A stretch of 64,000 nucleotides of DNA from Oscillospiraceae bacterium (GTDB lineage Bacteria > Bacillota > Clostridia > Oscillospirales > Acutalibacteraceae). The translations under genes and the position numbers were made by a program. Under the pieces are notes generated by a model that was given only the letters and a program-made list of their open reading frames with translations, was not told where the DNA came from and did no database searches. Positions 35,723 to 43,149 of this stretch are shown piece by piece; the first letter of the stretch is position 1, and every line of letters starts with the position of its first letter. The stretch is taken from assembly GCA_015066515.1 (NCBI GenBank), contig SVOH01000005.1, forward strand, positions 49,334 to 113,333, in the 5' to 3' direction.

Positions 35723-36543
35723 TGGCAAATTATAATATTGTTTTACTTCCCGAATATAACAAAAGATTAAAAATTAAAAGTCAAGACTTTTTAGGCTTTT
35801 CTAAAAAAGCTCTTAAAAAATATTATAATGGCAAAAATTATTCTATTATCGGTGAAGTAAAAAAAGAAAAGCCAAGTAAAGATTCCGACCGGTTTATAAT
35901 CGGTGACGAACAATTTACCGTAAAACAATACGGATCACACAGCGCAATTTTAAATCGTAAAGCAGGTTTTGTATGTGTTGGCGAGGATAACTACATCGCA
36001 GTAATAAAAAGTCGTGTTCCGTTTTTATTACTCCTGCTTGCACTCGTTGCCGGCATTGTAATAGGCGGATATATGTTGTGGTCTATGCTTAATGGCGACA
36101 GTGTACCTGTTATTAAACCCGACCATCCCCTACCCGAAATTGACTCTAATATAGAGGAAATAGAGAACGATAATTCGGGATCGCCAAACAGCAACATAAG
36201 TGAAGGCGGTGGCTCGGTAAGTATGATATATTCGCTAGAGGCTCAAATAGACCTCACAGACAGCGATATTGATATATTGTTTAAAAACCCATCTAAGTCT
36301 AACCACGATGTAACTATTGAGTTATACGTAACCAAAGACAACGAACGTATATTAATAGCAAAGTCCGGTCGAATACCTGCGGGCAATATGCTGCGCGATA
36401 TGGATTTAATGCCCGACACAGCCATACTTACCGAAGGCATATATGAGGGTGTTTACAAAGTAATTTACTACAATCCACAAACCGGCGAACGCGCTCTTGT
36501 AGAGTCTGACATAACCGATGTAGCGGTTACTGTAAGACAGTAG
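35722..36543 (+). CDS. Single-pass membrane protein with extracellular beta domain (273 residues)
   Basis: Not a named family that I recognise. Residues 1-92 are a basic, probably cytoplasmic domain (LPEYNKRLKIKSQDF). One membrane segment spans about 94-117 (VPFLLLLLALVAGIVIGGYML), followed by an acidic Asn/Ser/Gly linker and an extracellular domain at about 170-273 (IDILFKNPSKSN, AKSGRIPAGNMLRDMDL). The same domain occurs in the last gene of the cassette. The ATG overlaps the stop of the giant gene (TAATG) behind AGGAGG, so translation is coupled. Possibly an anchor or assembly factor for the giant protein. Confidence 0.8.
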   Translation: MANYNIVLLPEYNKRLKIKSQDFLGFSKKALKKYYNGKNYSIIGEVKKEKPSKDSDRFIIGDEQFTVKQYGSHSAILNRKAGFVCVGEDNYIAVIKSRVPFLLLLLALVAGIVIGGYMLWSMLNGDSVPVIKPDHPLPEIDSNIEEIENDNSGSPNSNISEGGGSVSMIYSLEAQIDLTDSDIDILFKNPSKSNHDVTIELYVTKDNERILIAKSGRIPAGNMLRDMDLMPDTAILTEGIYEGVYKVIYYNPQTGERALVESDITDVAVTVRQ

Positions 36544-36629
36544 ATTAAGTTTATCTTGCAAGCTTTAAGACAAAGGCTTAAGCTTTGCTGATAATATATT
36601 TTAAAAACAAAATAAAAAGGAGAAAAACT

Positions 36630-37163
36630 ATGAAAAAGATTCTTTCTATAGTTCTTGCAATTGCAATGATTGCTACTCTTAGCATCAACGCATTTGCAGC
36701 AAATGTTACAACAGTTCCTGGCTCTGAAACCGGCGACGTTGTTGTAAAAATTGATGGCACTTCTGCCGACAATCTTGCAAAGGTATATTCTGTAGATATA
36801 GAGTGGGATTCACTTGACTTTACATATACTTTCGACAGCACAGATGACAACACTTGGGATCCTTCAACACACACCTACACAGAAGCAAACGACGGTACCA
36901 CAAACTGGGATAAGACCACTGCCAACATTAAGGTAATCAACCACTCTAATGAAGCAGTAGGCGTTGCAGCTTCAATCGACAATGCAACTCTTAACGGTGT
37001 TACCACTACCCTTTCAAACGCTTCTTTCGACCTTGATACAGGTGTTGGCCTTACCTATGACACTGCTGATTCAGACACCATCGGTGTTGCAATCGCAGGT
37101 GTTCCTACTGTTGAAGACGATTTCACAATCGGTACAATCACTGTAGAAATTTCTGCAAAATAA
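36630..37163 (+). CDS. Small secreted beta-domain protein resembling the giant protein's C-terminus
   Basis: The 177 residues begin with a signal peptide (MKKILSIVLAIAMIATLSINAFAAN). The mature protein is rich in Thr, Asp and Ala, has no Cys or Trp cluster, and has an alternating beta pattern. YSVDIEWDSLDFTYTFDS and WDPSTHTYTE match the start of the giant protein's last domain (VTIEWGDLTFDYN, WDDETHQYS), and both end in a GTxTVxI strand. A strong AAAAAGGAG site and codon regularity suggest high expression. A structural subunit role is inferred. Confidence 0.8.
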   Translation: MKKILSIVLAIAMIATLSINAFAANVTTVPGSETGDVVVKIDGTSADNLAKVYSVDIEWDSLDFTYTFDSTDDNTWDPSTHTYTEANDGTTNWDKTTANIKVINHSNEAVGVAASIDNATLNGVTTTLSNASFDLDTGVGLTYDTADSDTIGVAIAGVPTVEDDFTIGTITVEISAK

Positions 37164-37170
37164 TTTTTTA

Positions 37171-37266
37171 GCTCAAGTGGGCGCGCAGGTGCAGGCATGG
37201 GTAATGTGCCGACCTATTTGGCGGCAACCTTTTATCTGTGCCTGCGGCCCGTAGTGCCCGTTTAGC
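37171..37266 (+). ncRNA. Strongly structured intercistronic RNA element of unknown class
   Basis: GCTCAAGTGGGC (37171-37182) pairs with GCCCGTTTAGC (37256-37266), 11 pairs with one bulged C. Inside, GCAGGCA (37191-37197) pairs with TGCCTGC (37239-37245), and TGCCG (37207-37211) pairs with CGGCA (37222-37226). No T-run follows, so it is not a simple terminator. I do not recognise it as a known riboswitch. Confidence 0.55.
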
Positions 37267-37302
37267 TGTCATATCGGCTATTGCCGTCCTTTGGATATGT
37301 CA
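37267..37302 (+). promoter_or_regulatory. Second hairpin in the leader of the last cassette gene
   Basis: TGTCATATC (37267-37275) pairs with GGATATGTCA (37293-37302), enclosing the small stem CGGC-TATT-GCCG. It lies about 35 bases before the start codon of the next gene. Confidence 0.5.
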
Positions 37303-37338
37303 GTTATGGGCAAGCTAAATTTTAGTGTGGAGATTTTT

Positions 37339-37836
37339 ATGGAAAAAACACATAAAATAATTTTGTCTGTTCTTGCTGTCGTGCTTGTAGGTGTTATAAT
37401 CTCTTGTGTTATAGTATCGCAATCGGGCAGCAAGAAGCAGATATCTCCCGAGTTTTCAGCCCCCGCATTTGATAGCAATGCCGTTGTTTTGAATATTGAT
37501 GATATTCCTCAAGATGCCGAATATAAATCACTTACAATAAAAGACGGCTTTAAAGTTTCGATGTCTAGCGTCGTAGCAATACACAATAATTATGTTGATA
37601 TTTATTTTACGTCCGACATTGACAACTCCGCTTGGTTAAAATTTGAAATTTTAAGCCTTGATGGCAAGATAAGTTATGGAGAAAGCGGGCTGTTAAAACA
37701 AGGCGAAACCTTAAAAAATATAAAACTTAATTCTTCTCCTCACGGAGATGAATTAATAATTAAAATATTATCTTACGAACCTGACACCTATTACAGTCTT
37801 GGTACTGCAACAGTAAAGGTAAATATAGCAAAATAA
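37339..37836 (+). CDS. Small membrane-anchored extracellular beta-domain protein (165 residues)
   Basis: The ATG after GTGGAG gives 165 residues: an N-terminal membrane anchor or signal (HKIILSVLAVVLVGVIISCVIV), then an extracellular domain. The segment VDIYFTSDIDNS ... GESGLLKQGETLKNIKL aligns with the domain of the 273-residue protein (IDILFKNPSKSN ... AKSGRIPAGNMLRDMDL), so the two are paralogous over about 100 residues. It is the last gene of the cassette before a terminator. The function is not known. An accessory role in assembly or anchoring fits its neighbours. Confidence 0.78.
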   Translation: MEKTHKIILSVLAVVLVGVIISCVIVSQSGSKKQISPEFSAPAFDSNAVVLNIDDIPQDAEYKSLTIKDGFKVSMSSVVAIHNNYVDIYFTSDIDNSAWLKFEILSLDGKISYGESGLLKQGETLKNIKLNSSPHGDELIIKILSYEPDTYYSLGTATVKVNIAK

Positions 37837-37871
37837 AAGCCATACCACGATTACGTCGTAGTATGGCTTTT
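37835..37871. terminator. Bidirectional terminator at the end of the surface-protein cassette
   Basis: AAAAGCCATAC-CACG-atta-CGT-CGTAGTATGGCTTTT hairpin between convergent genes, with T-runs on both strands. Confidence 0.88.
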
Positions 37872-37872
37872 A

Positions 37873-39477
37873 TTATATAGGTTTTTCATTAGTATAATTT
37901 GGTAGCAATTTTGGTGAAACAGTGTCGATTTCTAATTCCAAATCTATTATCTCTTTTTCAAATTTTTCTATGTGCGATAGGGTAAGTGCTTCAACCTTTA
38001 TTTCCTGTGCAATCTTAGCAGCATTTTTGCCTGCATTTCTACCAAAAACAATTATGTCAAGCAAGGAATTACCCATAAGGCGATTTTTACCGTGTATACC
38101 GCCTGCCGCCTCGCCTGCAACAAACAAATTGCGGATATTTGCGGTCATACAGTTTTGGTCAATTTCAAGTCCGCCGTTTTGATAATGTAGTGTAGGATAA
38201 ACCAAAACAGGCTGTTTACGTATATCTATTCCCTGTCGCTTTAACATACGAAGCATTGCGGGAAGTCGTTTTTCAATTGTGCCGTCGCCGTGTGTTTTTT
38301 CAATCATCGGCGTATCCAACCATACACCCGTGCCTCGCGACGTAGCAATACCGTTGTTATTTTTTGTGCACTCGCAAATAATCGCCGCCGTAGTTGTATC
38401 GCGGGTTTCAAGCGGGTGAACAAACACCTCGCCGTTTTTGTTTACCAGCTTAGCTCCAAGCGCGCGAGCCTTTTCAGTAACGAGTGCACCAAGAATTTGC
38501 TCGGGATACGCAACTCCTGTAGGATGATATTGCAAACTGTCGGCATAAATCAGTTTTGCGCCTGCCCTATACCCCAGTACCAAGCCGTCGGCAGTAGCTC
38601 CGTAGTGGTTAGAACTGGGAAAGCCTTGGTAATGCATTCTTCCGGCACCACCCGTGGCAATAATCACGGCTTTTGCCTTGGCAACAAGCAGTTTTCCGCT
38701 TTCCATATTCATAAGTACCGCGCCTGCGGCATTGCCGTTTTGATCAAGAATGAGTTCAATTGCCGAGGTGTACTCAATTACCGGTATTTTACGATTTGCA
38801 ATCTCATCTCTAAGTGTGCGCATAATCTCAGAACCGGTAAGATCTCGAGCAGCGTGCATACGGCTGCGTGCCGTTCCGCCACCATGTGTTGTAAGCATTG
38901 TACCGTCAGCATATTTATCAAATTCAACTCCAAGCTCATTAAGCCATAAGATTGCCTCCGGTGCCTCACAAACCAATCTTGAAACAAGCTCACGCTTCGC
39001 GGCAAAATGACCGCCGCCATAGGTATCTATAAAATGAAGTACAGGCGAATCGTCTGCCCCAGTCGCCGCCTGAATTCCTCCTTCGGCCATACCTGTGTTT
39101 GAGTCGCCAAGCCTTAGCTTGGTAACAATTACTACATCGGCACCTGCCGCACTTGCTTCAATGGCGGCCACCGCACCGGCACCACCGCCACCTATAATTA
39201 AAACATCAGTTTCATAATCAGGTTTTGTCAAGTCTACACTATAGGCACCAATTCGACTGTGAGATTGTAACATTTGCGCAAGCTCGGTAGGAACCTTTTC
39301 GCCTTTGTTAGCGCCAATTTTAAGCGTGGTGAATGCATCTTTGTTATAGTCAGGGTGAAAAGCAGTAATCAACCTTTGCCTTTGCTCGTATGACATACGT
39401 TCCGGCTGAAAGGCAATATTTTTTTCACGATTCTTTTGTACTAGCTCTAGTGAAGTTTTAAAGCTTTCAGGATACAT
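37873..39477 (-). CDS. FAD-dependent fumarate reductase/succinate dehydrogenase-type flavoprotein
   Basis: A 534-residue soluble flavoprotein of the FrdA/SdhA/NadB superfamily. The FAD Rossmann motif is IIGGGGAGAVAAIEA near residue 94. Other family features are TGMAEGGIQAA, the THGGGTARSR loop, QYHPTG and VAGEAAGGIHGKNRLMGNSLLD near the end. The N-terminal ~85 residues (MYPESFKTSLELVQ) are unusual and precede the FAD domain. No secretion signal was seen. It is paired with the Fe-S gene 15 bases upstream. Electron acceptor or donor role (fumarate or another alkene) is not decided by sequence. Confidence 0.85.
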   Translation of the reverse strand: MYPESFKTSLELVQKNREKNIAFQPERMSYEQRQRLITAFHPDYNKDAFTTLKIGANKGEKVPTELAQMLQSHSRIGAYSVDLTKPDYETDVLIIGGGGAGAVAAIEASAAGADVVIVTKLRLGDSNTGMAEGGIQAATGADDSPVLHFIDTYGGGHFAAKRELVSRLVCEAPEAILWLNELGVEFDKYADGTMLTTHGGGTARSRMHAARDLTGSEIMRTLRDEIANRKIPVIEYTSAIELILDQNGNAAGAVLMNMESGKLLVAKAKAVIIATGGAGRMHYQGFPSSNHYGATADGLVLGYRAGAKLIYADSLQYHPTGVAYPEQILGALVTEKARALGAKLVNKNGEVFVHPLETRDTTTAAIICECTKNNNGIATSRGTGVWLDTPMIEKTHGDGTIEKRLPAMLRMLKRQGIDIRKQPVLVYPTLHYQNGGLEIDQNCMTANIRNLFVAGEAAGGIHGKNRLMGNSLLDIIVFGRNAGKNAAKIAQEIKVEALTLSHIEKFEKEIIDLELEIDTVSPKLLPNYTNEKPI

Positions 39478-39492
39478 ATGTCCGCCTCCTCA

Positions 39493-40161
39493 TTACTTGA
39501 TTTCCCGATTATTATATAGCTCCTTTATTTCCTCTATAGGCTTTTGCATAAGCGTTTCAATAAGCTCGCAATAATCGCCGTTTTTTATTTCAGTAACACG
39601 TTTTTCTAACTGCTTGCTCTTTGGTGACAAATATCTGCCGTTAATTCTTCGAGCAAGCATAGCTACTTGCGGCTGCACAATTCCTACGGGGCATTTCAAG
39701 GTGCATGCACCACACATAACACATTCAAAAGACTCGTCGGCACAGCCCTCATAATCACCGCTTTTTGCTTTTAGAATATACTCTTTAACATTTATACCCT
39801 GTGGACAATTTTTTGTGCAGACGTTACACCCTATGCAGTTATTTATTTCAGGATAAAGTTGTAACACAATCGACTCTATAGGCGATAATTTTTCTATATC
39901 GTATGTACGTCTTTCAACAGGAAACGAAGGCAAAAAAGCGATGTGCATATTGTTTTGAACGCTTGTCTGACAAGCAAGACACACCTGTGCCGCCTCATCG
40001 TTTATACGATAAAAGGCCGCACAAGCACCGCAAAAACCGCTTCTGCATCCACAACCGCGAACAAGCCTATAGCCCACATACTCCATGGCAGTCATAATAG
40101 TAAGGCTATCCGGCACATGATACTCTTTGCCAAAAAGAAAAATCTTCACCAACTTTTCCAT
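39493..40161 (-). CDS. Fe-S subunit of the fumarate-reductase-like enzyme
   Basis: The 222-residue protein has a plant-type [2Fe-2S] motif (GCGCRSGFCGACAAF, then CLACQ) and two ferredoxin motifs (CIGCNVCTKNCPQG and CVMCGACTLKCPVG). The second cluster set differs from classical FrdB, which has one [3Fe-4S] and one [4Fe-4S]. No membrane anchor subunit is encoded next to it, so the complex may take electrons from a soluble partner. It is upstream of the flavoprotein in the same unit. Confidence 0.85.
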   Translation of the reverse strand: MEKLVKIFLFGKEYHVPDSLTIMTAMEYVGYRLVRGCGCRSGFCGACAAFYRINDEAAQVCLACQTSVQNNMHIAFLPSFPVERRTYDIEKLSPIESIVLQLYPEINNCIGCNVCTKNCPQGINVKEYILKAKSGDYEGCADESFECVMCGACTLKCPVGIVQPQVAMLARRINGRYLSPKSKQLEKRVTEIKNGDYCELIETLMQKPIEEIKELYNNREIK

Positions 40162-40213
40162 ACGCTCAATATCCCTCTTTTCTTTTGCATTATATCAGTT
40201 AAAGAACACAAAA

Positions 40214-41053
40214 TCAATCCCCACCGACTTTTCGGCGGGGAAAAATTATTTGTATGATATAACTTCTAGCTACCTTTGTACAAATTGTAATTTTAATCAA
40301 AGATGTCACAAAAAAAACAAAATAAATAAAACCGTCAAGGCGGGTAAACAGGCTACCCGAGGACAGCACACCTACAGCCTTTAAATACGGATATGCGACT
40401 CTGCTTATATCGCCAAAAGTAAGCGCTACCTGCATTACGCATAACAAAAGCCCCGTAAACCCTGCCGCTATACCCAATCTCAGCGACTTAGCATATGTCT
40501 TGCCGTAATTTATAAAAAATGGCAGTACAGCAACAGGTAAAAAGTATTTTATAAAAGACATAACTGAAAACTGTGGAGCAGTTAATGTCGACTTAACTGA
40601 CGAAAAGTTAAATACACTTATTCCGCCGGCAAAGCATATTACTACAAACACCACCGCTATGAGCGCAACCAACAGGCCGTATTTGTAAACGGCTAAATCA
40701 CTACTATATACAAACGCAAGTGTCACAGCTATAAGCACCGTTGACAGCAACATGACACTCGCCTGCGGCAATTGCTCTGCCTTTAAAAAAGTTATAAAGT
40801 CGGCAAATGTAGTAACCGCACCCCACACCGATAGGAGTAAAACCGATATGTTTAAAGCATACATTATTATTTTGCTTTTGGGGCTCAAATATATCATTAA
40901 TCTTGCCAAAAGGATTAAAGCATACGATATTAAGCACATAAAACCTAAAAAATATACATTAAACACATTTGTCGGCATTGATATGATTGTGTTTCCAAAA
41001 ATAAATAATACACCAAGCGCAAATATATGAAGAGCATAATTTTTGTTTTTCAT
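40214..41053 (-). CDS. GerAB-like spore germination permease, short
   Basis: The 279-residue membrane protein belongs to the GerAB/amino acid permease family. I count roughly eight to ten hydrophobic segments from LHIFALGVLFIFGNTIISM to the C-terminus. GerAB is usually about 360 residues, so the protein is short, apparently at the C-terminal end. The start used is ATG behind GGTGGATGAG. The last codons form part of a GC hairpin. It lies after the gerAC-like gene. Confidence 0.8.
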   Translation of the reverse strand: MKNKNYALHIFALGVLFIFGNTIISMPTNVFNVYFLGFMCLISYALILLARLMIYLSPKSKIIMYALNISVLLLSVWGAVTTFADFITFLKAEQLPQASVMLLSTVLIAVTLAFVYSSDLAVYKYGLLVALIAVVFVVICFAGGISVFNFSSVKSTLTAPQFSVMSFIKYFLPVAVLPFFINYGKTYAKSLRLGIAAGFTGLLLCVMQVALTFGDISRVAYPYLKAVGVLSSGSLFTRLDGFIYFVFFVTSLIKITICTKVARSYIIQIIFPRRKVGGD

Positions 41054-41057
41054 AAAC

Positions 41058-41618
41058 TCATCCACCCTCAACAACAAGTCTGTTGTCTTTTGAATTAATG
41101 GCTATTAAACGACCATTTTTTTTGACCGCATAAAGCTGACACAAAACCTTATCATCCATTTCTTTATTGTAGTTTTTAATAAGGCCTATAACATCATACC
41201 CAAGCACTCCGTTTGGCGTAGCGTTTTCAAAAAGTGTTTTGACATTATCAGTTCGCACAACATATACTCCGTAATTTAAATTTGGTATAACTTTTAAAAG
41301 GTCTAAATCATCACCCATATCTGTTTCAAAAATTACTGTGCCCAAATGTTCAAAATAAAGCGGCTTTACAAGCGATGCTTTTAAATTGTTATACGCTTTT
41401 TTTGTGTTTCCTCCGCTACCGCTTAATACAACTCTTTCGCTCTTTTTATCCGAGACATCGGACGAAGATATCGCCTCTATTAAAACAGTTGTTTCATCAT
41501 TTTCTTGCAATACACCTATCGCAGTAACAAGATAGCCACGATCGATTTCACGGTAGCCGGTGTCTCTGCAAAACGCAAAAATCAAAACAACAAGCAATAT
41601 TAAAAAAGGTTTTTTCAT
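41058..41618 (-). CDS. GerAC-like germination lipoprotein, truncated form
   Basis: The 186-residue protein starts at MKKPFLILLVVLIFAFC, a lipoprotein signal with Cys17 as likely acylated residue, followed by REIDRGYLVTAIGV, the GerAC N-terminal domain. Family members are near 370-400 residues, so only about the first half is present, ending at a normal stop. It is 2 bases downstream of the gerAA stop and 4 bases before gerAB. Confidence 0.8.
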   Translation of the reverse strand: MKKPFLILLVVLIFAFCRDTGYREIDRGYLVTAIGVLQENDETTVLIEAISSSDVSDKKSERVVLSGSGGNTKKAYNNLKASLVKPLYFEHLGTVIFETDMGDDLDLLKVIPNLNYGVYVVRTDNVKTLFENATPNGVLGYDVIGLIKNYNKEMDDKVLCQLYAVKKNGRLIAINSKDNRLVVEGG

Positions 41619-41620
41619 TA

Positions 41621-43105
41621 TCAACCGCCCTTTCGCGTTTTATTTTTGTTAAATGCAGGACGGGTTTTCATAAACTGCCACGGAGCTCGTATAAAGGTGT
41701 CCTTAAGCGTTTGAAAATTGGGATTTCTAACCGTTTCGGTATAATCAACGCCAAAGGATTTAATGTCAAACACCCGTATAGCAAAAAGTGATACTGCCGC
41801 AAGATAGCCATAAATTCCCAAGAGTGCACAAGAAATTACGATAAAAAGTCGCCAATAAAACACCGCTCCCGTAAGTCGAGGTACCATAAGCCCTGCTATA
41901 GCGCTAAAGGCTACGGCAATAAGTATTGGTGCGCTTATAATTCCCGCTTCGACGGCAGCTTGTCCTACAACCAGACCTCCTACAACACTTAATGCGTGGC
42001 CAAGATTTTGCGGCATTCTAAGTCCTGCCTCTTTTAAAATCTCAAAAGCCAAAACAAGCGCTATACACTCTACAACACTCGCTATAGGCACGCCCGCCCG
42101 CAGTCGCGCCACAGTAAGTGCAAAATGAGTAGGTAGCAGTTCAAAATGGTGGGTTATAAGCGCCACAAAAACCCCCGGTACACTAACCGTTATAAAAAAG
42201 CACAGCCATCGTAAAACGCGCGCCAAGGATGCAAGCGTAAAGTTTATATAATAATCCTCATCCGACTGAAAATTTTCTGAAAACAAATATGGTATCGTAA
42301 GAACTACAGGAGTACCATCGACCACCACGGCTATTCTACCCTCAAGAAGTCGTGACGCAACTATATCGGGACGCTCTGTACTGCCCATGGTTTTAAACAA
42401 GCTATACTTACTGTCGCGAATATTTTCGGCAATATAATTACTATCGAGTATACCGTCAATATCTATTTTTTTAAGTCTTTGCTTTAACTCCTTTAGCATA
42501 TCCTTGTCAGCGAGCGAGCCCAAATAACACACAAAAACCAACGTATCACTGCGACGCCCTATTCTCATCATCTCTATACAAAGGTCGGGAGTAAGCAGCT
42601 TACGGCGTATCATCGCAAGGTTAAACATTGCCGCTTCATCAAAGCCCTCTCGCGGTCCTTGTAAAACACGCTCACTGTCAGGCTCTTTTATACCGCGTGC
42701 GCGCCAGCCCTTTGTGTTTATTGTAAGTGCCGATTGGCTGCCGTTTTTAATAAGCAATGTATCTCCATAAAGAATGGCTCTGAGCATATCGGGCAACGCT
42801 TTGGTTTCGCTCACCTCGTTGGCAAACAAAACGTTTTTTGCAATATAATCACAATCAATGGCCGTGTCTTGCGGCAAAACCGTTTCTAAAAGCGCCTCTA
42901 CCACCGTTTCACCCAGTTGGGCAGAATTGACCATACCATCCATAAATACAAGACAGCATCTTACATTTTCGCCTATCAAAACCTCTCGTGTGCGCAGTAC
43001 GGCATCACGGCTAAAGATAGATTTAAAAAGGGCAATATCCATATCGATATTGCCGCTTAAATATGTGTCTTTATAATCGTTTACTCCACCCGACAATTTT
43101 GTCAC
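41621..43105 (-). CDS. gerAA: GerAA-like spore germination protein
   Basis: A 494-residue GerA-family receptor A subunit. The soluble N-terminal region (to about 290) has LVFMDGMVN, PREGFDEA and EGRIAVVVDGTPVVLTIPYLF. The membrane region follows at about 300-470 (SVPGVFVALITHH, and ESIKGLR-like elements replaced by AFEILKEAGLRMP). A TTG three codons downstream has better Shine-Dalgarno spacing (GGAGTGAC) than the GTG used here, so the true start may be at 43096. It is the first of the three gerA-type genes, AA-AC-AB order. Confidence 0.9.
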   Translation of the reverse strand: MTKLSGGVNDYKDTYLSGNIDMDIALFKSIFSRDAVLRTREVLIGENVRCCLVFMDGMVNSAQLGETVVEALLETVLPQDTAIDCDYIAKNVLFANEVSETKALPDMLRAILYGDTLLIKNGSQSALTINTKGWRARGIKEPDSERVLQGPREGFDEAAMFNLAMIRRKLLTPDLCIEMMRIGRRSDTLVFVCYLGSLADKDMLKELKQRLKKIDIDGILDSNYIAENIRDSKYSLFKTMGSTERPDIVASRLLEGRIAVVVDGTPVVLTIPYLFSENFQSDEDYYINFTLASLARVLRWLCFFITVSVPGVFVALITHHFELLPTHFALTVARLRAGVPIASVVECIALVLAFEILKEAGLRMPQNLGHALSVVGGLVVGQAAVEAGIISAPILIAVAFSAIAGLMVPRLTGAVFYWRLFIVISCALLGIYGYLAAVSLFAIRVFDIKSFGVDYTETVRNPNFQTLKDTFIRAPWQFMKTRPAFNKNKTRKGG

Positions 43106-43149
43106 TCCAAAAGCTTTTTATATTATCTTTTGCAAAAGTGGTGTAATTA

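Noticed and set aside
37171..37302. Known riboswitch (c-di-GMP, cobalamin, SAM, fluoride, glycine)
   Set aside because: None of the conserved sequence signatures of those classes that I know are present. Only secondary structure supports the element.
38290..38949. Rightward 219-codon reading frame opposite the flavoprotein gene
   Set aside because: Antisense shadow. No protein-family match.
40200..40240. Terminator hairpin at the end of the gerAB-like gene
   Set aside because: The CCCCACCG/CGGCGGGG stem exists, but it overlaps the last codons and lacks a convincing T-run, so I do not list it as a terminator.
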